In this document: positions 45,260 through 53,782 of the stretch, piece after piece
Numbering within the stretch: the first letter of the stretch is position 1
Layout of the letters: each line of letters opens with the position of its first letter
Source: Rhodospirillaceae bacterium
Lineage (GTDB): Bacteria > Pseudomonadota > Alphaproteobacteria > Rhodospirillales > Rhodospirillaceae
Assembly (NCBI GenBank): GCA_040219235.1
Contig: JAVJSV010000012.1
Span: forward strand, 186,001-250,000
Direction of reading: 5' to 3'
DNA length: 64,000 bases
Notes under the pieces: model-generated
What the model was told of the DNA's origin: nothing
What the model saw: the letters and a program-made list of their open reading frames with translations, nothing else
Databases searched by the model: none
Translations under genes and position numbers: made by a program

Positions 45260-45574
45260 ATGTACCGAACATCATATATTAAGCGCTTGCTGATAGGTTC
45301 CGTGGTCGCCGTTGGAGTCACGGTGGCTCTGACCGTCCTTGTGATGTGGATGAACGGCCTAATCGTTGAAGATAAGCCCAGCCAGATTGCCTACACGCCC
45401 TGCGTCTTTGGTGAAAAAGCGAGCGCAGCTCCAAAAAACCCATATGCAAAAGACCCGCTCGTTTTGGATTGTATTCCTCCTGAAGACGCCAAGCCCCTGA
45501 TTACGCAGTGGTTTGACAGTATTTTGTCGCGCCGCAGTCCGGAAGAGCGTCGCACGGGGCCGTCAGACGGGTGA
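45260..45574 (+). CDS. Small membrane-anchored protein (unknown)
   Basis: The 104-residue protein has one hydrophobic helix (LLIGSVVAVGVTVALTVLVMW, about residues 10-30) preceded by basic residues. A roughly 70-residue polar domain, probably periplasmic, has two Cys (TPCVF and LDCIPPED) and a basic tail. No family recognised. Its stop overlaps the MFS gene's GTG start, so it is translationally coupled to that transporter and may be an accessory subunit (inference). Confidence 0.68.
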   Translation: MYRTSYIKRLLIGSVVAVGVTVALTVLVMWMNGLIVEDKPSQIAYTPCVFGEKASAAPKNPYAKDPLVLDCIPPEDAKPLITQWFDSILSRRSPEERRTGPSDG

Positions 45575-46806
45575 ATGAACCCTCTCACTTAACCCCGGAA
45601 ACAGTCAGTCCAGCCTCCGATTATTCTCGTGGGCTCCGCTCCGTCCTCGTTCTGACGTTCGCCCAGGCATTGTCAATGACCGGCGCTGGAATCGTCATGT
45701 TGGTGACAGCCCTGGCGGGCGACTATCTCGCGACGGACCCGCGTTTGGCGACCTTGCCCCTTGCGATCCAGTTTGTTGCAACCATGCTGGCCACCTTTCC
45801 GGCAGCGCTTTGGATGCGCCACGCGGGTCGTCGCCTCGGTTTCACTATCGGGCAATGCATTGGCATTGCTGGTGCCCTGCTAAGTTGTTTTGCACTACTG
45901 CAAGGCAGCTTTGGTTGGTTCATTGCTGGGGCTGCTTTGCTGGGCGCGCACAATGCATTCTGGGGCTACTACAGATTTGCGGCGGCGGAAGCGGCGCATC
46001 CGGAGCGCCGTGCGCGCGCCATCTCTTGGGTTATGTTGGGGGGAATAGTTTCCGCCTTGCTTGGCCCTGAGTTGGCGAAAGCAACGCGAGATTTATTCTC
46101 ACCAATTCTATTTGCAGGATGCTACGCCGCTATCGCTGGCTTGTGCGTTTTTACGGCTTGTTTAATTCAGGGCGCATCTTTGCCACCGGCACGTCCGCGC
46201 GTCTCAAAGTCTGATGATCAAACACGTCCCTTAAGTGAGATTGTCCGGCAGCCTACCTTTATCGTTGCAGCTGTTGCTGCAATGGTTGGCTACGGCGTTA
46301 TGATTTTGGTCATGAGTGCAACACCGCTGTCTATGGTGGATTGCGGTTTCGCCTTTGACGATGCCGCCTTTGTTATTCAATGGCACGCGCTCGCCATGTT
46401 TGTGCCGAGCTTTTTTACTGGCTCGTTGATTAAACAGTTTGGGCCTTTGAAGATCATACTGACCGGTGTGTTTTTAAATATCGCGTGTATGGCGTTTAAT
46501 TTGTCTGGCATTGAATTTATCAATTTCTGGCTCGGCCTTGTCGCACTGGGGTTGGGCTGGAACTTTATGTTCATCGGCGGCACGGCGCTATTGACCGAAA
46601 CATACCGGGAGGGGGAACAGGAAAAAACACAGGCGGCAAATGACTTCCTGGTGTTTGCAGCCATATCCGTTGCAACCTTTTCCTCAGGCGCATTGCAAAA
46701 CGGTTTTGGGTGGGCTGCTGTTAATGGCGTGATGGTCTTGCCGTTGTCTGCTGCGCTGTTCGCCATCATTTGGCTGAGCTCTAAACAACGGCGTGGCTTA
46801 GCTTAG
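45571..46806 (+). CDS. Major facilitator superfamily transporter
   Basis: The 411-residue protein has about 12 transmembrane helices. The loop 2-3 region contains ALWMRHAGRRLGFTIGQ, a form of the MFS signature. The helices are rich in Gly and Ala, and a cytoplasmic linker near residues 205-220 splits the two halves. The GTG start sits in GTGA, overlapping the stop of the small membrane protein gene. Substrate unknown; the end is convergent with the cold-shock gene, 6 bp apart. Confidence 0.88.
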   Translation: MNEPSHLTPETVSPASDYSRGLRSVLVLTFAQALSMTGAGIVMLVTALAGDYLATDPRLATLPLAIQFVATMLATFPAALWMRHAGRRLGFTIGQCIGIAGALLSCFALLQGSFGWFIAGAALLGAHNAFWGYYRFAAAEAAHPERRARAISWVMLGGIVSALLGPELAKATRDLFSPILFAGCYAAIAGLCVFTACLIQGASLPPARPRVSKSDDQTRPLSEIVRQPTFIVAAVAAMVGYGVMILVMSATPLSMVDCGFAFDDAAFVIQWHALAMFVPSFFTGSLIKQFGPLKIILTGVFLNIACMAFNLSGIEFINFWLGLVALGLGWNFMFIGGTALLTETYREGEQEKTQAANDFLVFAAISVATFSSGALQNGFGWAAVNGVMVLPLSAALFAIIWLSSKQRRGLA

Positions 46807-46812
46807 CTCAGC

Positions 46813-47310
46813 TTAATCTGGTTCAATAATGACTTCGACCTGAGTCGCCATTGGCCCCTTGCTGCCATCCTGGACATGCATACGCACATGCTGGCCAGAT
46901 TCTAAACGATCTAAGTTCGAGCGTTGCAGAGCGCCGATGCCGATGAAAATATCGTGTCCCCCGCCCATAGGCACACCAAAGCCATAGCCTTTGTCGGCAG
47001 CAAAGAATTTGATTTCACCAACGATTACGGTTTCATTACCTTCCGGAACGTCATCGACAACAGTTGAGTTGTCGACCGTTTCTATTTCAGTAACTTGAGG
47101 TCCCTTGGGACCGCCACCCAAAGCGCAGACGATCGTTGCGCCTTGGCGCAAGGTTCTTAAATCCGCCTTGTGCACAACAGAGACGTGAAGAAATGCATCC
47201 GGGCTTCCGTCTGTCGGGGCAACAAAGCCAAAACCCTTTGCAGGGTTAAACCATTTAACTTTTGCCGTAACACCCGATTTTTCGGTCCCGGCCTGGGAAG
47301 ACGATTCCAT
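46813..47310 (-). CDS. Two-domain cold-shock protein
   Basis: The 165-residue protein has two cold-shock domains. The first (about residues 12-75) has VKWFNPAKGFGFVAPTDG with RNP1 KGFGFV and DAFLHVSVV. The second (about 95-160) has IKFFAADKGYGFGVPMGG with a degenerate RNP1 and DIFIGIGAL. A 20-residue acidic linker joins them. Double-CSD proteins of this kind occur in alphaproteobacteria; they bind single-stranded nucleic acid and melt RNA. The second domain may be weaker because it lacks one aromatic residue of RNP1. Confidence 0.92.
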   Translation of the reverse strand: MESSSQAGTEKSGVTAKVKWFNPAKGFGFVAPTDGSPDAFLHVSVVHKADLRTLRQGATIVCALGGGPKGPQVTEIETVDNSTVVDDVPEGNETVIVGEIKFFAADKGYGFGVPMGGGHDIFIGIGALQRSNLDRLESGQHVRMHVQDGSKGPMATQVEVIIEPD

Positions 47311-47507
47311 AAACACCCATAACTTTATCGAACCCGGGCCGCGTTCAAATTCTATCCCAAATTATGGAGACCGCCAATTCGGGCGAGGCAAAGGGATTGT
47401 TTACAGACACTTATAGGGTTTCAGGTCTTTCAATTGTGCACCGCAATAGCTGTCAAAGCTTGGCGACTCCAAATCTGATCAAAAGACTTTGGGCTTTTTG
47501 CCGCGCG

Positions 47508-49001
47508 CTATGGGCTCGACCGGGTACGCAAAACAGCGTTGGTCCACGTCTCTATTTTGGCAGCGCGCTGGTCAGCAGAAATGGATGGTACAAACACACG
47601 CTCAACGCTTCGTAAGGTTTCTAACTCCTCCAAGGAGGAAACAACGCCTGCCCCTAAGCCTGCCAATACTGCGGCCCCCCAGACACTGGCTTCAAGATTA
47701 GTTGGCCGTTCAATGGCAACGTCTAGGACGTCGGCCAGGCTTTGCAGAAGCCAATCATTCGCCGCCATGCCACCGTCGACCCGAAGCAGCGAAAGGTGAT
47801 CACCGGTGTCTGCGTGCATAGCGTCCATAAGGTCTTTTGTTTGAAAGCACACAGCTTCCAATCCGGCGCGCACAATATCAGCCTGTGTTGTGTCGCGCGT
47901 CAGACCATATAACGCACCGCGCGCATCCGGGTCCCAATGTGGCGCACCGAGTCCAGTAAATGCGGGCACAAAAACCACCTTATTATTTGTGCTCGCCCGT
48001 GCGTGTTTATCTGAGTCGGCCGCATGGTTTAGCCACCCCATTTCGTCGCGCATCCATTGTACAATCGTGCCCGCGTTGAACACGCTGCCTTCAACGGCGT
48101 AGGCCGTTTTGTTGTTTAGGCGATACCCAATCGTGGTCAGAAGTTTGTTTTGTGAGAGCGCGGCTTCCTCTCCGGTGTTTAACAACACAAAGGCACCTGT
48201 GCCAAAGGTACTTTTTGCGAGACCGGGCTGAAAACAACTCTGGCCCGCCAAGGCACCTTGTTGGTCACCAACCATGGCTGTGATCGGAAGCGCACGCCCA
48301 AACAATGAGGGCGCAGTTACACCGAACACGCTGGCTGTGTCTTGCACCTCCGGTAACAAAGAACGAGGAATATTGAAGTGATTGAGTAACTCTTCATCCC
48401 ACTTTTGCGTGTGAATATTAAACAGCATTGTTCTGGAGGCATTTGTGGCGTCAGTTTTATGTGACTCGCTACCCGTCAGGCGCCAGAGGAGAAAAGTGTC
48501 TATGGTGCCGAAGGCGAGTTCGCCGTGTTCAGCGCGTTCCCGAATCTCGCGTGAGGCGTTTAAAATCCATTGAAGCTTCGTTGCAGAGAAATAGGAGTCT
48601 GGAATAAGGCCCGTCTTCTGCTGAATGACATCGGCATAACCCGAAGCAAATAAATCACGACAAATATCTGCTCCCCGCCGATCTTGCCAAACAATGGCGT
48701 TGCCAATGGGGTCACCACTTTTACGATCCCAGACAACAGTTGTTTCACGTTGATTGGTGATGCCCAGGGTGGCGACGCGGCTCACATCACCGATCTCAGA
48801 CAACACGGACCGAACACAGTCTTTGACAGTTTGCCAGATCTCTTCCGGATTATGCTCTACCCAGCCATCTTTCGGATAAATCTGCGAGAACGGGCGTTGT
48901 GCGGTCGCGATGGGAGATCCATGCAAGTCGAAGACGATGGCGCGGCTGGACGTTGTGCCTTGGTCAATGGCCAGCAAGAGTTTTTCTGAAGACAGAGTCA
49001 T
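47508..49001 (-). CDS. glpK: Glycerol kinase
   Basis: The 497-residue FGGY kinase has an N-terminal ATP motif LLLAIDQGTTSSRAIVFD, ITNQRETTVVWD and the C-terminal FGGY signature region (LRVDGGMAANDWLLQSLADV). FVPAFTGLGAPHWDPDARG marks glycerol specificity. It makes sn-glycerol 3-phosphate in the cytosol. ATG 49001 is chosen over TTG 49010; neither has a strong Shine-Dalgarno. No glpF or glpD lies nearby, so the gene is isolated from the usual regulon. Confidence 0.95.
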   Translation of the reverse strand: MTLSSEKLLLAIDQGTTSSRAIVFDLHGSPIATAQRPFSQIYPKDGWVEHNPEEIWQTVKDCVRSVLSEIGDVSRVATLGITNQRETTVVWDRKSGDPIGNAIVWQDRRGADICRDLFASGYADVIQQKTGLIPDSYFSATKLQWILNASREIRERAEHGELAFGTIDTFLLWRLTGSESHKTDATNASRTMLFNIHTQKWDEELLNHFNIPRSLLPEVQDTASVFGVTAPSLFGRALPITAMVGDQQGALAGQSCFQPGLAKSTFGTGAFVLLNTGEEAALSQNKLLTTIGYRLNNKTAYAVEGSVFNAGTIVQWMRDEMGWLNHAADSDKHARASTNNKVVFVPAFTGLGAPHWDPDARGALYGLTRDTTQADIVRAGLEAVCFQTKDLMDAMHADTGDHLSLLRVDGGMAANDWLLQSLADVLDVAIERPTNLEASVWGAAVLAGLGAGVVSSLEELETLRSVERVFVPSISADQRAAKIETWTNAVLRTRSSP

Positions 49002-49029
49002 CGCGACCAAGTCACGGCTTTCGGCGTGG

Positions 49030-49644
49030 TCATGTTCTTTTTGCCATTATGTTTTTTTCAATATCTTCTGCGGTCGAAAGATCTTGCGGTGTATTGATAT
49101 TGAAGAACGGGTCAAACGCCGAGGTCTCCCAATTCACGATTGCTACGCCATACCCAGACTGAAAGTCTTGCACAGACTGAGTTCCATTGTTCAAAAAATT
49201 CTCCAATGGAGCGCTAAGTGATGGCGTCCATGCTGCGACAGGGTAATGCGTTTGCCTTCCAGAGCTGGCCACCGCCACATCAGCCTCTTGGCCTGTCAGT
49301 CTTTCAATCAGATCTGTTGGAATAAAGGGTAAATCCACAGGTGTTGTGATCACCCAGTCCGGTTGCGGGTCTTGTTCGCTGGCCCAGTGTAAGGCCGCCG
49401 CAATGCCGCCCAAAGGCCCCATTTTTGGTGACGGGCGATCATAGAGTAGTGGTAAACCATAATCTTTCGCCCAAGAATTTTCTGGCTGCACACTTAGCGC
49501 AATGTGCTGGCAGTGCGGTTTAAGAGCGGCAATGCATCTGTCGATCAATCGTCTGCCATGAACAGATATGAGGGCTTTATCGCGACCGCCCAAACGACGC
49601 GCCCGACCACCGGCAAGAACAACGGCAACGACAGAGATCTTCAT
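49030..49644 (-). CDS. mobA: Molybdenum cofactor guanylyltransferase
   Basis: The 204-residue protein has the nucleotidyltransferase start VVLAGGRARRLGGRDKAL (a variant of LAGGxSxRMGxDKA), the metal-binding ITTPVDLPFIP and the C-terminal FFNINTPQDL, all typical of MobA. It attaches GMP to Mo-molybdopterin to make MGD for DMSO-reductase-family enzymes. It lies upstream of glpK in the same direction with a 28-bp gap. No molybdoenzyme gene is in the window. Confidence 0.93.
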   Translation of the reverse strand: MKISVVAVVLAGGRARRLGGRDKALISVHGRRLIDRCIAALKPHCQHIALSVQPENSWAKDYGLPLLYDRPSPKMGPLGGIAAALHWASEQDPQPDWVITTPVDLPFIPTDLIERLTGQEADVAVASSGRQTHYPVAAWTPSLSAPLENFLNNGTQSVQDFQSGYGVAIVNWETSAFDPFFNINTPQDLSTAEDIEKNIMAKRT

Positions 49645-49728
49645 GTCATGAGGATGCGGCTGCGTTGTTCCCGCGTCAACGTTGAAGCCAAATTCAGCGG
49701 CGATACAATGGCGTCAGTTATCTAGATA

Positions 49729-51735
49729 TTATGCAACTTGACCGATACCAGCCTCTTCTTCCGAGGTTTCACCGTTGAGGAAGGCATCCCAGTCAAAATC
49801 ATCTTCCGAGTCTGTAATGTTAAAGCTCTGAGCCCACACGGGATCAAATGTCTGTTTGTCGCTGGCGTCTTTCATCTGCTTTTCCGCCCGCACCAAATTG
49901 CGCTCGGTCACCGTGGCCATGCGACCTGCGCCATGCTCACCGTAGACAGTCAAGGCGGCCCGGAAAGCTTCGGATGACTGACGCATGTACTCCCACTCGC
50001 CTGTATGCTTGGCCAGCAGAAACAACGCAGAGCCGAGGGTATTCTGAATGGCAGCCCATTGCAGGGGTGCGGTATCTGGGGTGCGCACTTGCAGCGCGCT
50101 CACACAGGATCTGACTGAGTGTTGCAGCACCGGCACGCTGCGGACGTTGTCGCCATAGACCTGAAGAATTTGTGCCAGCGTATTCATGATCTCAGACCAG
50201 CGAATAGGATGAGCATATTTGTCGAACACTTGGCGTGCGGCTTGGCAGGATTGGATGGCTTCGCGCAAGACTTCGTCATCGCCTTCGGCCATGTCAATTT
50301 TGTAAAGCACGCCGCCAAGGCGATACTTCATCATGCCCCACTCAAAGGCTTGAGTGCGCCTGGAAATATGCATCAAGGCTTTGCGGTAGGCGGTCGCCGT
50401 ATCTTTAAGGGTGTCTAGGTCGTTGTCGCGTTCGGCGACGATTTGTAGCGTCAAACCCAGTTGCTGGTGCAGGTGGCCGAGGGCGCGTTCATCTTCAGAA
50501 GGTGTTTTCTCAATTGCCGCGCGCCAACTTTCAATTGCTGTGTGAAACCAGGTGCGATCGCCACTCAGTTGCGCCGCGATCGCTGCCGCATTGCCATAGC
50601 AAGATAAAATGCTGGCCTGTTCATGGCTGTCCATTGCCATGGAGGGTTCAAGACCCAATGTGCGTCCGGATGTCGCCAGCGAAGGGAGGGCAGATTTAAG
50701 AATGCGGCCTTGTGCGATGCTACGCGGGTCCACCGCGGAGAGCACGACGGACCGGATCAGCGCTGTCCATTCCGTATAAAAATCGACCGGGATTGTCAGG
50801 GCGTGATGAGGCTTAAAGCGGCCTGGCCGCTCACCCGGGCTAGAGGCCATGGCGACGAACCGAAGTTGAATTGACCGTCCCGTTTCGTCCACAAAGGCCC
50901 AAACCAAAAGGTCTGCATTCTTTTCGGTCAGCCAGCGGCGGCCTTCCCGGGTGGCTCTAACCAGGACATCATCATTTGGTCCGGTTGGGCCACTGTCGGC
51001 CAGCCCGGGGACCATGCGGGCCAGATCTCGATCAACAGACTCAACGCGCACTCCAGGAACTTCGCTCAAGGCTTCAACGATCATGCCGTGCTGCATATCT
51101 TCGTAATCGTCGTAAACTTTTCCAACCAGAATCAGGATGTCCTGAGGGGGGGGTGCTTTACGGGTTTTCCCTGGGCGGCGAGTCGGATCTTTGACGACAG
51201 CATCGACAATGCGTTCGAAGAGATTTGGTTTGCGCTCTCCTACCAGATTAACCGGCATGGGTCGCCCCATACCTGCTGGTCTAATGGCTGGAGCGGACTC
51301 TTCAGGGGATGTCACCACGACCGGTAACCGCGCCCCTTGTACCGCAGCTTTAATCGCGTCGCCGCGGGTGAGCGGGTCGTCATTGTTGCGTAGGGTTTTG
51401 GCAAGCTTAGACATCACCTTAAAAGCTGTATCCGGCTCTAGCTCGACCCGACGGAGAAACTCTGCCCGTGGAATGGCATGAACGGTGACCTCGGTCTTTG
51501 CGCGGGCAGAGTTATGCCGTGGGCTTTTGTCCAGAATTCCCATTTCGCCAAACAGCTCCCCATCACCCAAAATGGCGTGAGTGACCGGGCCTTCAGGTCC
51601 TGCACCAAAAAGTTCGACGGTTCCGTTGATAATTTCGAAAGCCCAACGGCTTTCTTCGCCTTCAGAATAAATTATGCTGTTTGCGTTGTATGTTTTGGTA
51701 ACGGTCTGCACCGCGTCGCCTCCGTGCATGGGCAT
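49729..51735 (-). CDS. Cyclic-nucleotide-binding-domain protein with C-terminal helical repeats
   Basis: The 668-residue protein has a cNMP-binding domain at about residues 12-125 (FEIINGTVELFG, then GELFGEMGILDKSPRHNSA, where the usual R-S/T-A site reads R-H-N-S-A). An unassigned alpha/beta domain runs about 190-340 (DILILVGKVYDDYEDMQHGM), followed by TPR-like helical repeats at about 385-620 (LGLTLQIVAERDNDLDTLKD) and an acidic tail (DSEDDFDWDAFLNGETSEEE). No signal peptide, kinase or DNA-binding domain is seen. It may be a scaffold whose partner binding responds to a nucleotide. AGGG lies 5 nt before the ATG. Confidence 0.7.
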   Translation of the reverse strand: MPMHGGDAVQTVTKTYNANSIIYSEGEESRWAFEIINGTVELFGAGPEGPVTHAILGDGELFGEMGILDKSPRHNSARAKTEVTVHAIPRAEFLRRVELEPDTAFKVMSKLAKTLRNNDDPLTRGDAIKAAVQGARLPVVVTSPEESAPAIRPAGMGRPMPVNLVGERKPNLFERIVDAVVKDPTRRPGKTRKAPPPQDILILVGKVYDDYEDMQHGMIVEALSEVPGVRVESVDRDLARMVPGLADSGPTGPNDDVLVRATREGRRWLTEKNADLLVWAFVDETGRSIQLRFVAMASSPGERPGRFKPHHALTIPVDFYTEWTALIRSVVLSAVDPRSIAQGRILKSALPSLATSGRTLGLEPSMAMDSHEQASILSCYGNAAAIAAQLSGDRTWFHTAIESWRAAIEKTPSEDERALGHLHQQLGLTLQIVAERDNDLDTLKDTATAYRKALMHISRRTQAFEWGMMKYRLGGVLYKIDMAEGDDEVLREAIQSCQAARQVFDKYAHPIRWSEIMNTLAQILQVYGDNVRSVPVLQHSVRSCVSALQVRTPDTAPLQWAAIQNTLGSALFLLAKHTGEWEYMRQSSEAFRAALTVYGEHGAGRMATVTERNLVRAEKQMKDASDKQTFDPVWAQSFNITDSEDDFDWDAFLNGETSEEEAGIGQVA

Positions 51736-51737
51736 TT

Positions 51738-51816
51738 AAGCCCTATCAAGTGTTGGCGACAGTCTCAGGCAAGGGCTGTTAACAAGCCCTTAAATGAAGG
51801 CATCAAAATGCCTGAG
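51738..51816 (-). promoter_or_regulatory. Structured 5' leader of the cNMP/helical-repeat gene
   Basis: On the minus strand CTCAGGC/GCCTGAG (51816-51810 with 51770-51764) encloses the stem AAGGGCT/AGCCCTT (51791-51785 with 51777-51771). A competing hairpin AGGCAT/ATGCCT (51813-51808 with 51803-51798) uses part of the outer arm. AGCCCT could alternatively pair with AGGGCT at 51744-51739, which holds the Shine-Dalgarno. This suggests a switchable leader. Confidence 0.45.
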
Positions 51817-51891
51817 TCCGTGAGAAAAGTGTTTGGCATTTCGGAATGCTGTTGATTCCCAAGGCAGATTCAGTTTTTGCTAATTACTGTA

Positions 51892-51901
51892 TGTATATGC
51901 A
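51892..51901. promoter_or_regulatory. Candidate MarR operator, copy 1
   Basis: TGTATATGCA, identical to the site at 52410-52419 in opposite orientation, with TTAA following in both. It lies between marR and the cNMP/helical-repeat gene, 157 bp upstream of the latter's start. Confidence 0.4.
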
Positions 51902-51933
51902 TCTTAATCTGCATCAATAAGGTTCATTTACCC

Positions 51934-52404
51934 CTAATCGGGGTTAGCAGGTCCCAGGTAAGAGGCTTTTTCGAGGGCCGTCAGCATGTTCTGGACGGTT
52001 TCTCCGCCCAGTTGCTTGGCCACCAGGCTTTGCGCCTGTTGCCATAAGGGTAACGCGTGATCCAAAGCGACCGCACCCTCGACTGTAAGCTCTATGAGCT
52101 TAATCCGCCCATCTTCAGGGCTTGGGGATTGTGAAATTAAACCAGACTTTAGAAGCGGTTTAATGGTGCGGGAGATTGTCGTGGAGTCGCTCACCAGGGC
52201 ATCAGAGAGCTCCCCAATCCGAATCGGCCCACGGCTGTTTACCACCATTAAGAGGCTGAGTTGCGTCGCTTTCAGACCTGTGGGAGCCAGAAGTTTATCG
52301 AAGATCTGGGTGATCGCGCGCGACGCTTTGCGGGTGTGAAAGCACAGACAAACCTCAATAGCTTGTAGCGCGAGGTCGGACTTTGGAGTGTTATCGTGGC
52401 TCAT
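51934..52404 (-). CDS. MarR family transcriptional regulator
   Basis: The 156-residue winged-helix protein has LLAPTGLKATQLSLLMVVNS, GPIRIGELSDALVSDSTTIS and RTIKPLLKSGLI followed by the wing SPEDGRIKLIELT, the MarR DNA-binding layout. It probably represses its own gene through the near-palindrome GTGCATATACAC, 5-16 nt before its ATG, and perhaps the neighbour at 51735 via the copy at 51892. Ligand unknown. It follows a small unknown gene with a 55-bp gap. Confidence 0.9.
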   Translation of the reverse strand: MSHDNTPKSDLALQAIEVCLCFHTRKASRAITQIFDKLLAPTGLKATQLSLLMVVNSRGPIRIGELSDALVSDSTTISRTIKPLLKSGLISQSPSPEDGRIKLIELTVEGAVALDHALPLWQQAQSLVAKQLGGETVQNMLTALEKASYLGPANPD

Positions 52405-52409
52405 TTAAG

Positions 52410-52419
52410 TGCATATACA
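52410..52419. promoter_or_regulatory. Candidate MarR operator, copy 2
   Basis: TGCATATACA lies immediately upstream of the marR start codon and is the reverse complement of the site at 51892-51901. The surrounding GTGCATATACAC is palindromic except for one central pair. Confidence 0.45.
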
Positions 52420-52458
52420 CCTTAAAACACTAAGACGGAACCATTCACCGCTGTTTCA

Positions 52459-52719
52459 TTAGTGATTTGCGACAGTTTCTTGCTTGATGGCGCCTGAGTA
52501 TAACCGGGCCGTCTTTTCGCCGTGGGTTGCTAAAACGTATGGGTTTCCGTTGGAGTCGGTTTCAAAGGACATTTGAATCTCGCCGGACTCGACAGCAGCA
52601 ATCGCCTGTCCTTCATCTAATTCAAATGCTTTTGAGATTCCTCCCATAAGAGCAGCAATCTCTTCAAACATTTCTCTGTTCGCTTGGTCTTCGTTTTGCT
52701 GATCAATTGTTTCGCTCAT
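52459..52719 (-). CDS. Small acidic protein (unknown)
   Basis: The 86-residue soluble protein has a helical acidic first half (ANREMFEEIAALMGGISKAF) and a beta-like second half (GEIQMSFETDSNGNPYVLAT). No Cys, no membrane helix, no family recognised. GGAG lies 5 nt before ATG 52719. It lies just upstream of marR in the same direction and diverges from the racemase-led cluster, so it might share control with either. Confidence 0.6.
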   Translation of the reverse strand: MSETIDQQNEDQANREMFEEIAALMGGISKAFELDEGQAIAAVESGEIQMSFETDSNGNPYVLATHGEKTARLYSGAIKQETVANH

Positions 52720-52823
52720 CACGACTCCATTTTAGCAGAGTTTATTCAGGCCAGAGAGGTTGCCGCTTAAACGTTGCAGATATTCACCCGCCGGACAGTC
52801 CACCCTTTTGATACGCTCTGTTC

Positions 52824-52848
52824 AATTCAATCCGCACTATATTGAATT
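52824..52848. promoter_or_regulatory. 25-bp palindrome upstream of the racemase-led cluster
   Basis: AATTCAAT-N9-ATTGAATT has perfect 8-bp arms with centre-to-centre spacing of about 1.6 helix turns, typical of dimeric repressor operators. It lies 40 bp before ATG 52889 and 104 bp before the divergent small gene. Confidence 0.5.
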
Positions 52849-52888
52849 TAAACACGATATACAGGTTTCAAACGATACAGGGGAGCGC

Positions 52889-53662
52889 ATGCCTGATACT
52901 GTAATAACTCAAGAGTTAAGCGACGTTCTTGGATACCGCGCCAAAGTCGGCATTCTGGTTCCAGCCAGCAATACAATTGTGGAGCCTGAAATGGCGGCCA
53001 TGCAGCCTCCGGGGGTGACGAATCATGTCTCCCGTATGAGCCGCGTTAACCGCCCCGCCCATGATCTTGAAAAGTATAAAAAGTTCCTTGGCGCTTCCGT
53101 CGATATGGATCTCGCGATTGATGTTCTCACGGCTTGCGCGCCAGACGTTATCGTCCATGGCCACTCAGTTGACAGTTTAGCTAAGGGACTCGCCGGGGCT
53201 GCGGCCATGCGGGCACACATGGAGGCCCTCAGCGGCGGCATTCCAGCGGTTTTGCCCGCTCATGCTCTGCTCAAGGCCCTCGATGTTCTGGGTCAGCCAA
53301 AGAACCTTGGCATTCTGACTCCATGGATGCCACCAGCCGATGAGGCTTGTCAGGCGTTCTTCAATGAGGCGGGCTATAATGTGCTTGCCATCAAAGGCCT
53401 TCAGCATCCAACGCCATTGCATATCGCAACGGCGACGCCAAAGACCCTCAACGCGGCTGTGGACGAAATCAACGTCGATGGTGTCGATTGTATCATTAAG
53501 GTGGGCACCAACTCTTCGATGTCCTTTCTTGTTGAGGAGATGGAGCAGCGTCTGGGCAAGCCGGTGTTAACGGTGAATGTTGTCACGTACTGGGCTGGTC
53601 TGCGTCACATTGGTATTGAGGACCGTCTTAAAGGGTTCGGTCAACTGGCCGCAAACCATTAG
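52889..53662 (+). CDS. Asp/Glu racemase superfamily protein (maleate isomerase/arylmalonate decarboxylase branch)
   Basis: The 257-residue protein has the fold and motifs of the branch: KVGILVPASNTIVEPEMAAM near residues 18-37, PDVIVHGHSVDSL near 85-97 and DCIIKVGTNSSMSFLVEEME near 195-214. In racemases and maleate isomerase each of the last two motifs carries a catalytic Cys; here the positions read H/S and G/T, so both seem to be missing and the reaction is open. GGGGAG lies 4 nt before ATG 52889. It is first gene of the transport-catabolism cluster. Confidence 0.8.
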   Translation: MPDTVITQELSDVLGYRAKVGILVPASNTIVEPEMAAMQPPGVTNHVSRMSRVNRPAHDLEKYKKFLGASVDMDLAIDVLTACAPDVIVHGHSVDSLAKGLAGAAAMRAHMEALSGGIPAVLPAHALLKALDVLGQPKNLGILTPWMPPADEACQAFFNEAGYNVLAIKGLQHPTPLHIATATPKTLNAAVDEINVDGVDCIIKVGTNSSMSFLVEEMEQRLGKPVLTVNVVTYWAGLRHIGIEDRLKGFGQLAANH

Positions 53663-53782
53663 CTCTGATACATAGGAAGTCCTTAACGCCCTCTTGTCCA
53701 AAAATTTGGGCAAGCACCTTCAAGCTTCGTCCTGTCACATATCCGGCGGGGCGAGGGTATTCTCAGTCAAAGGAGAGACATG

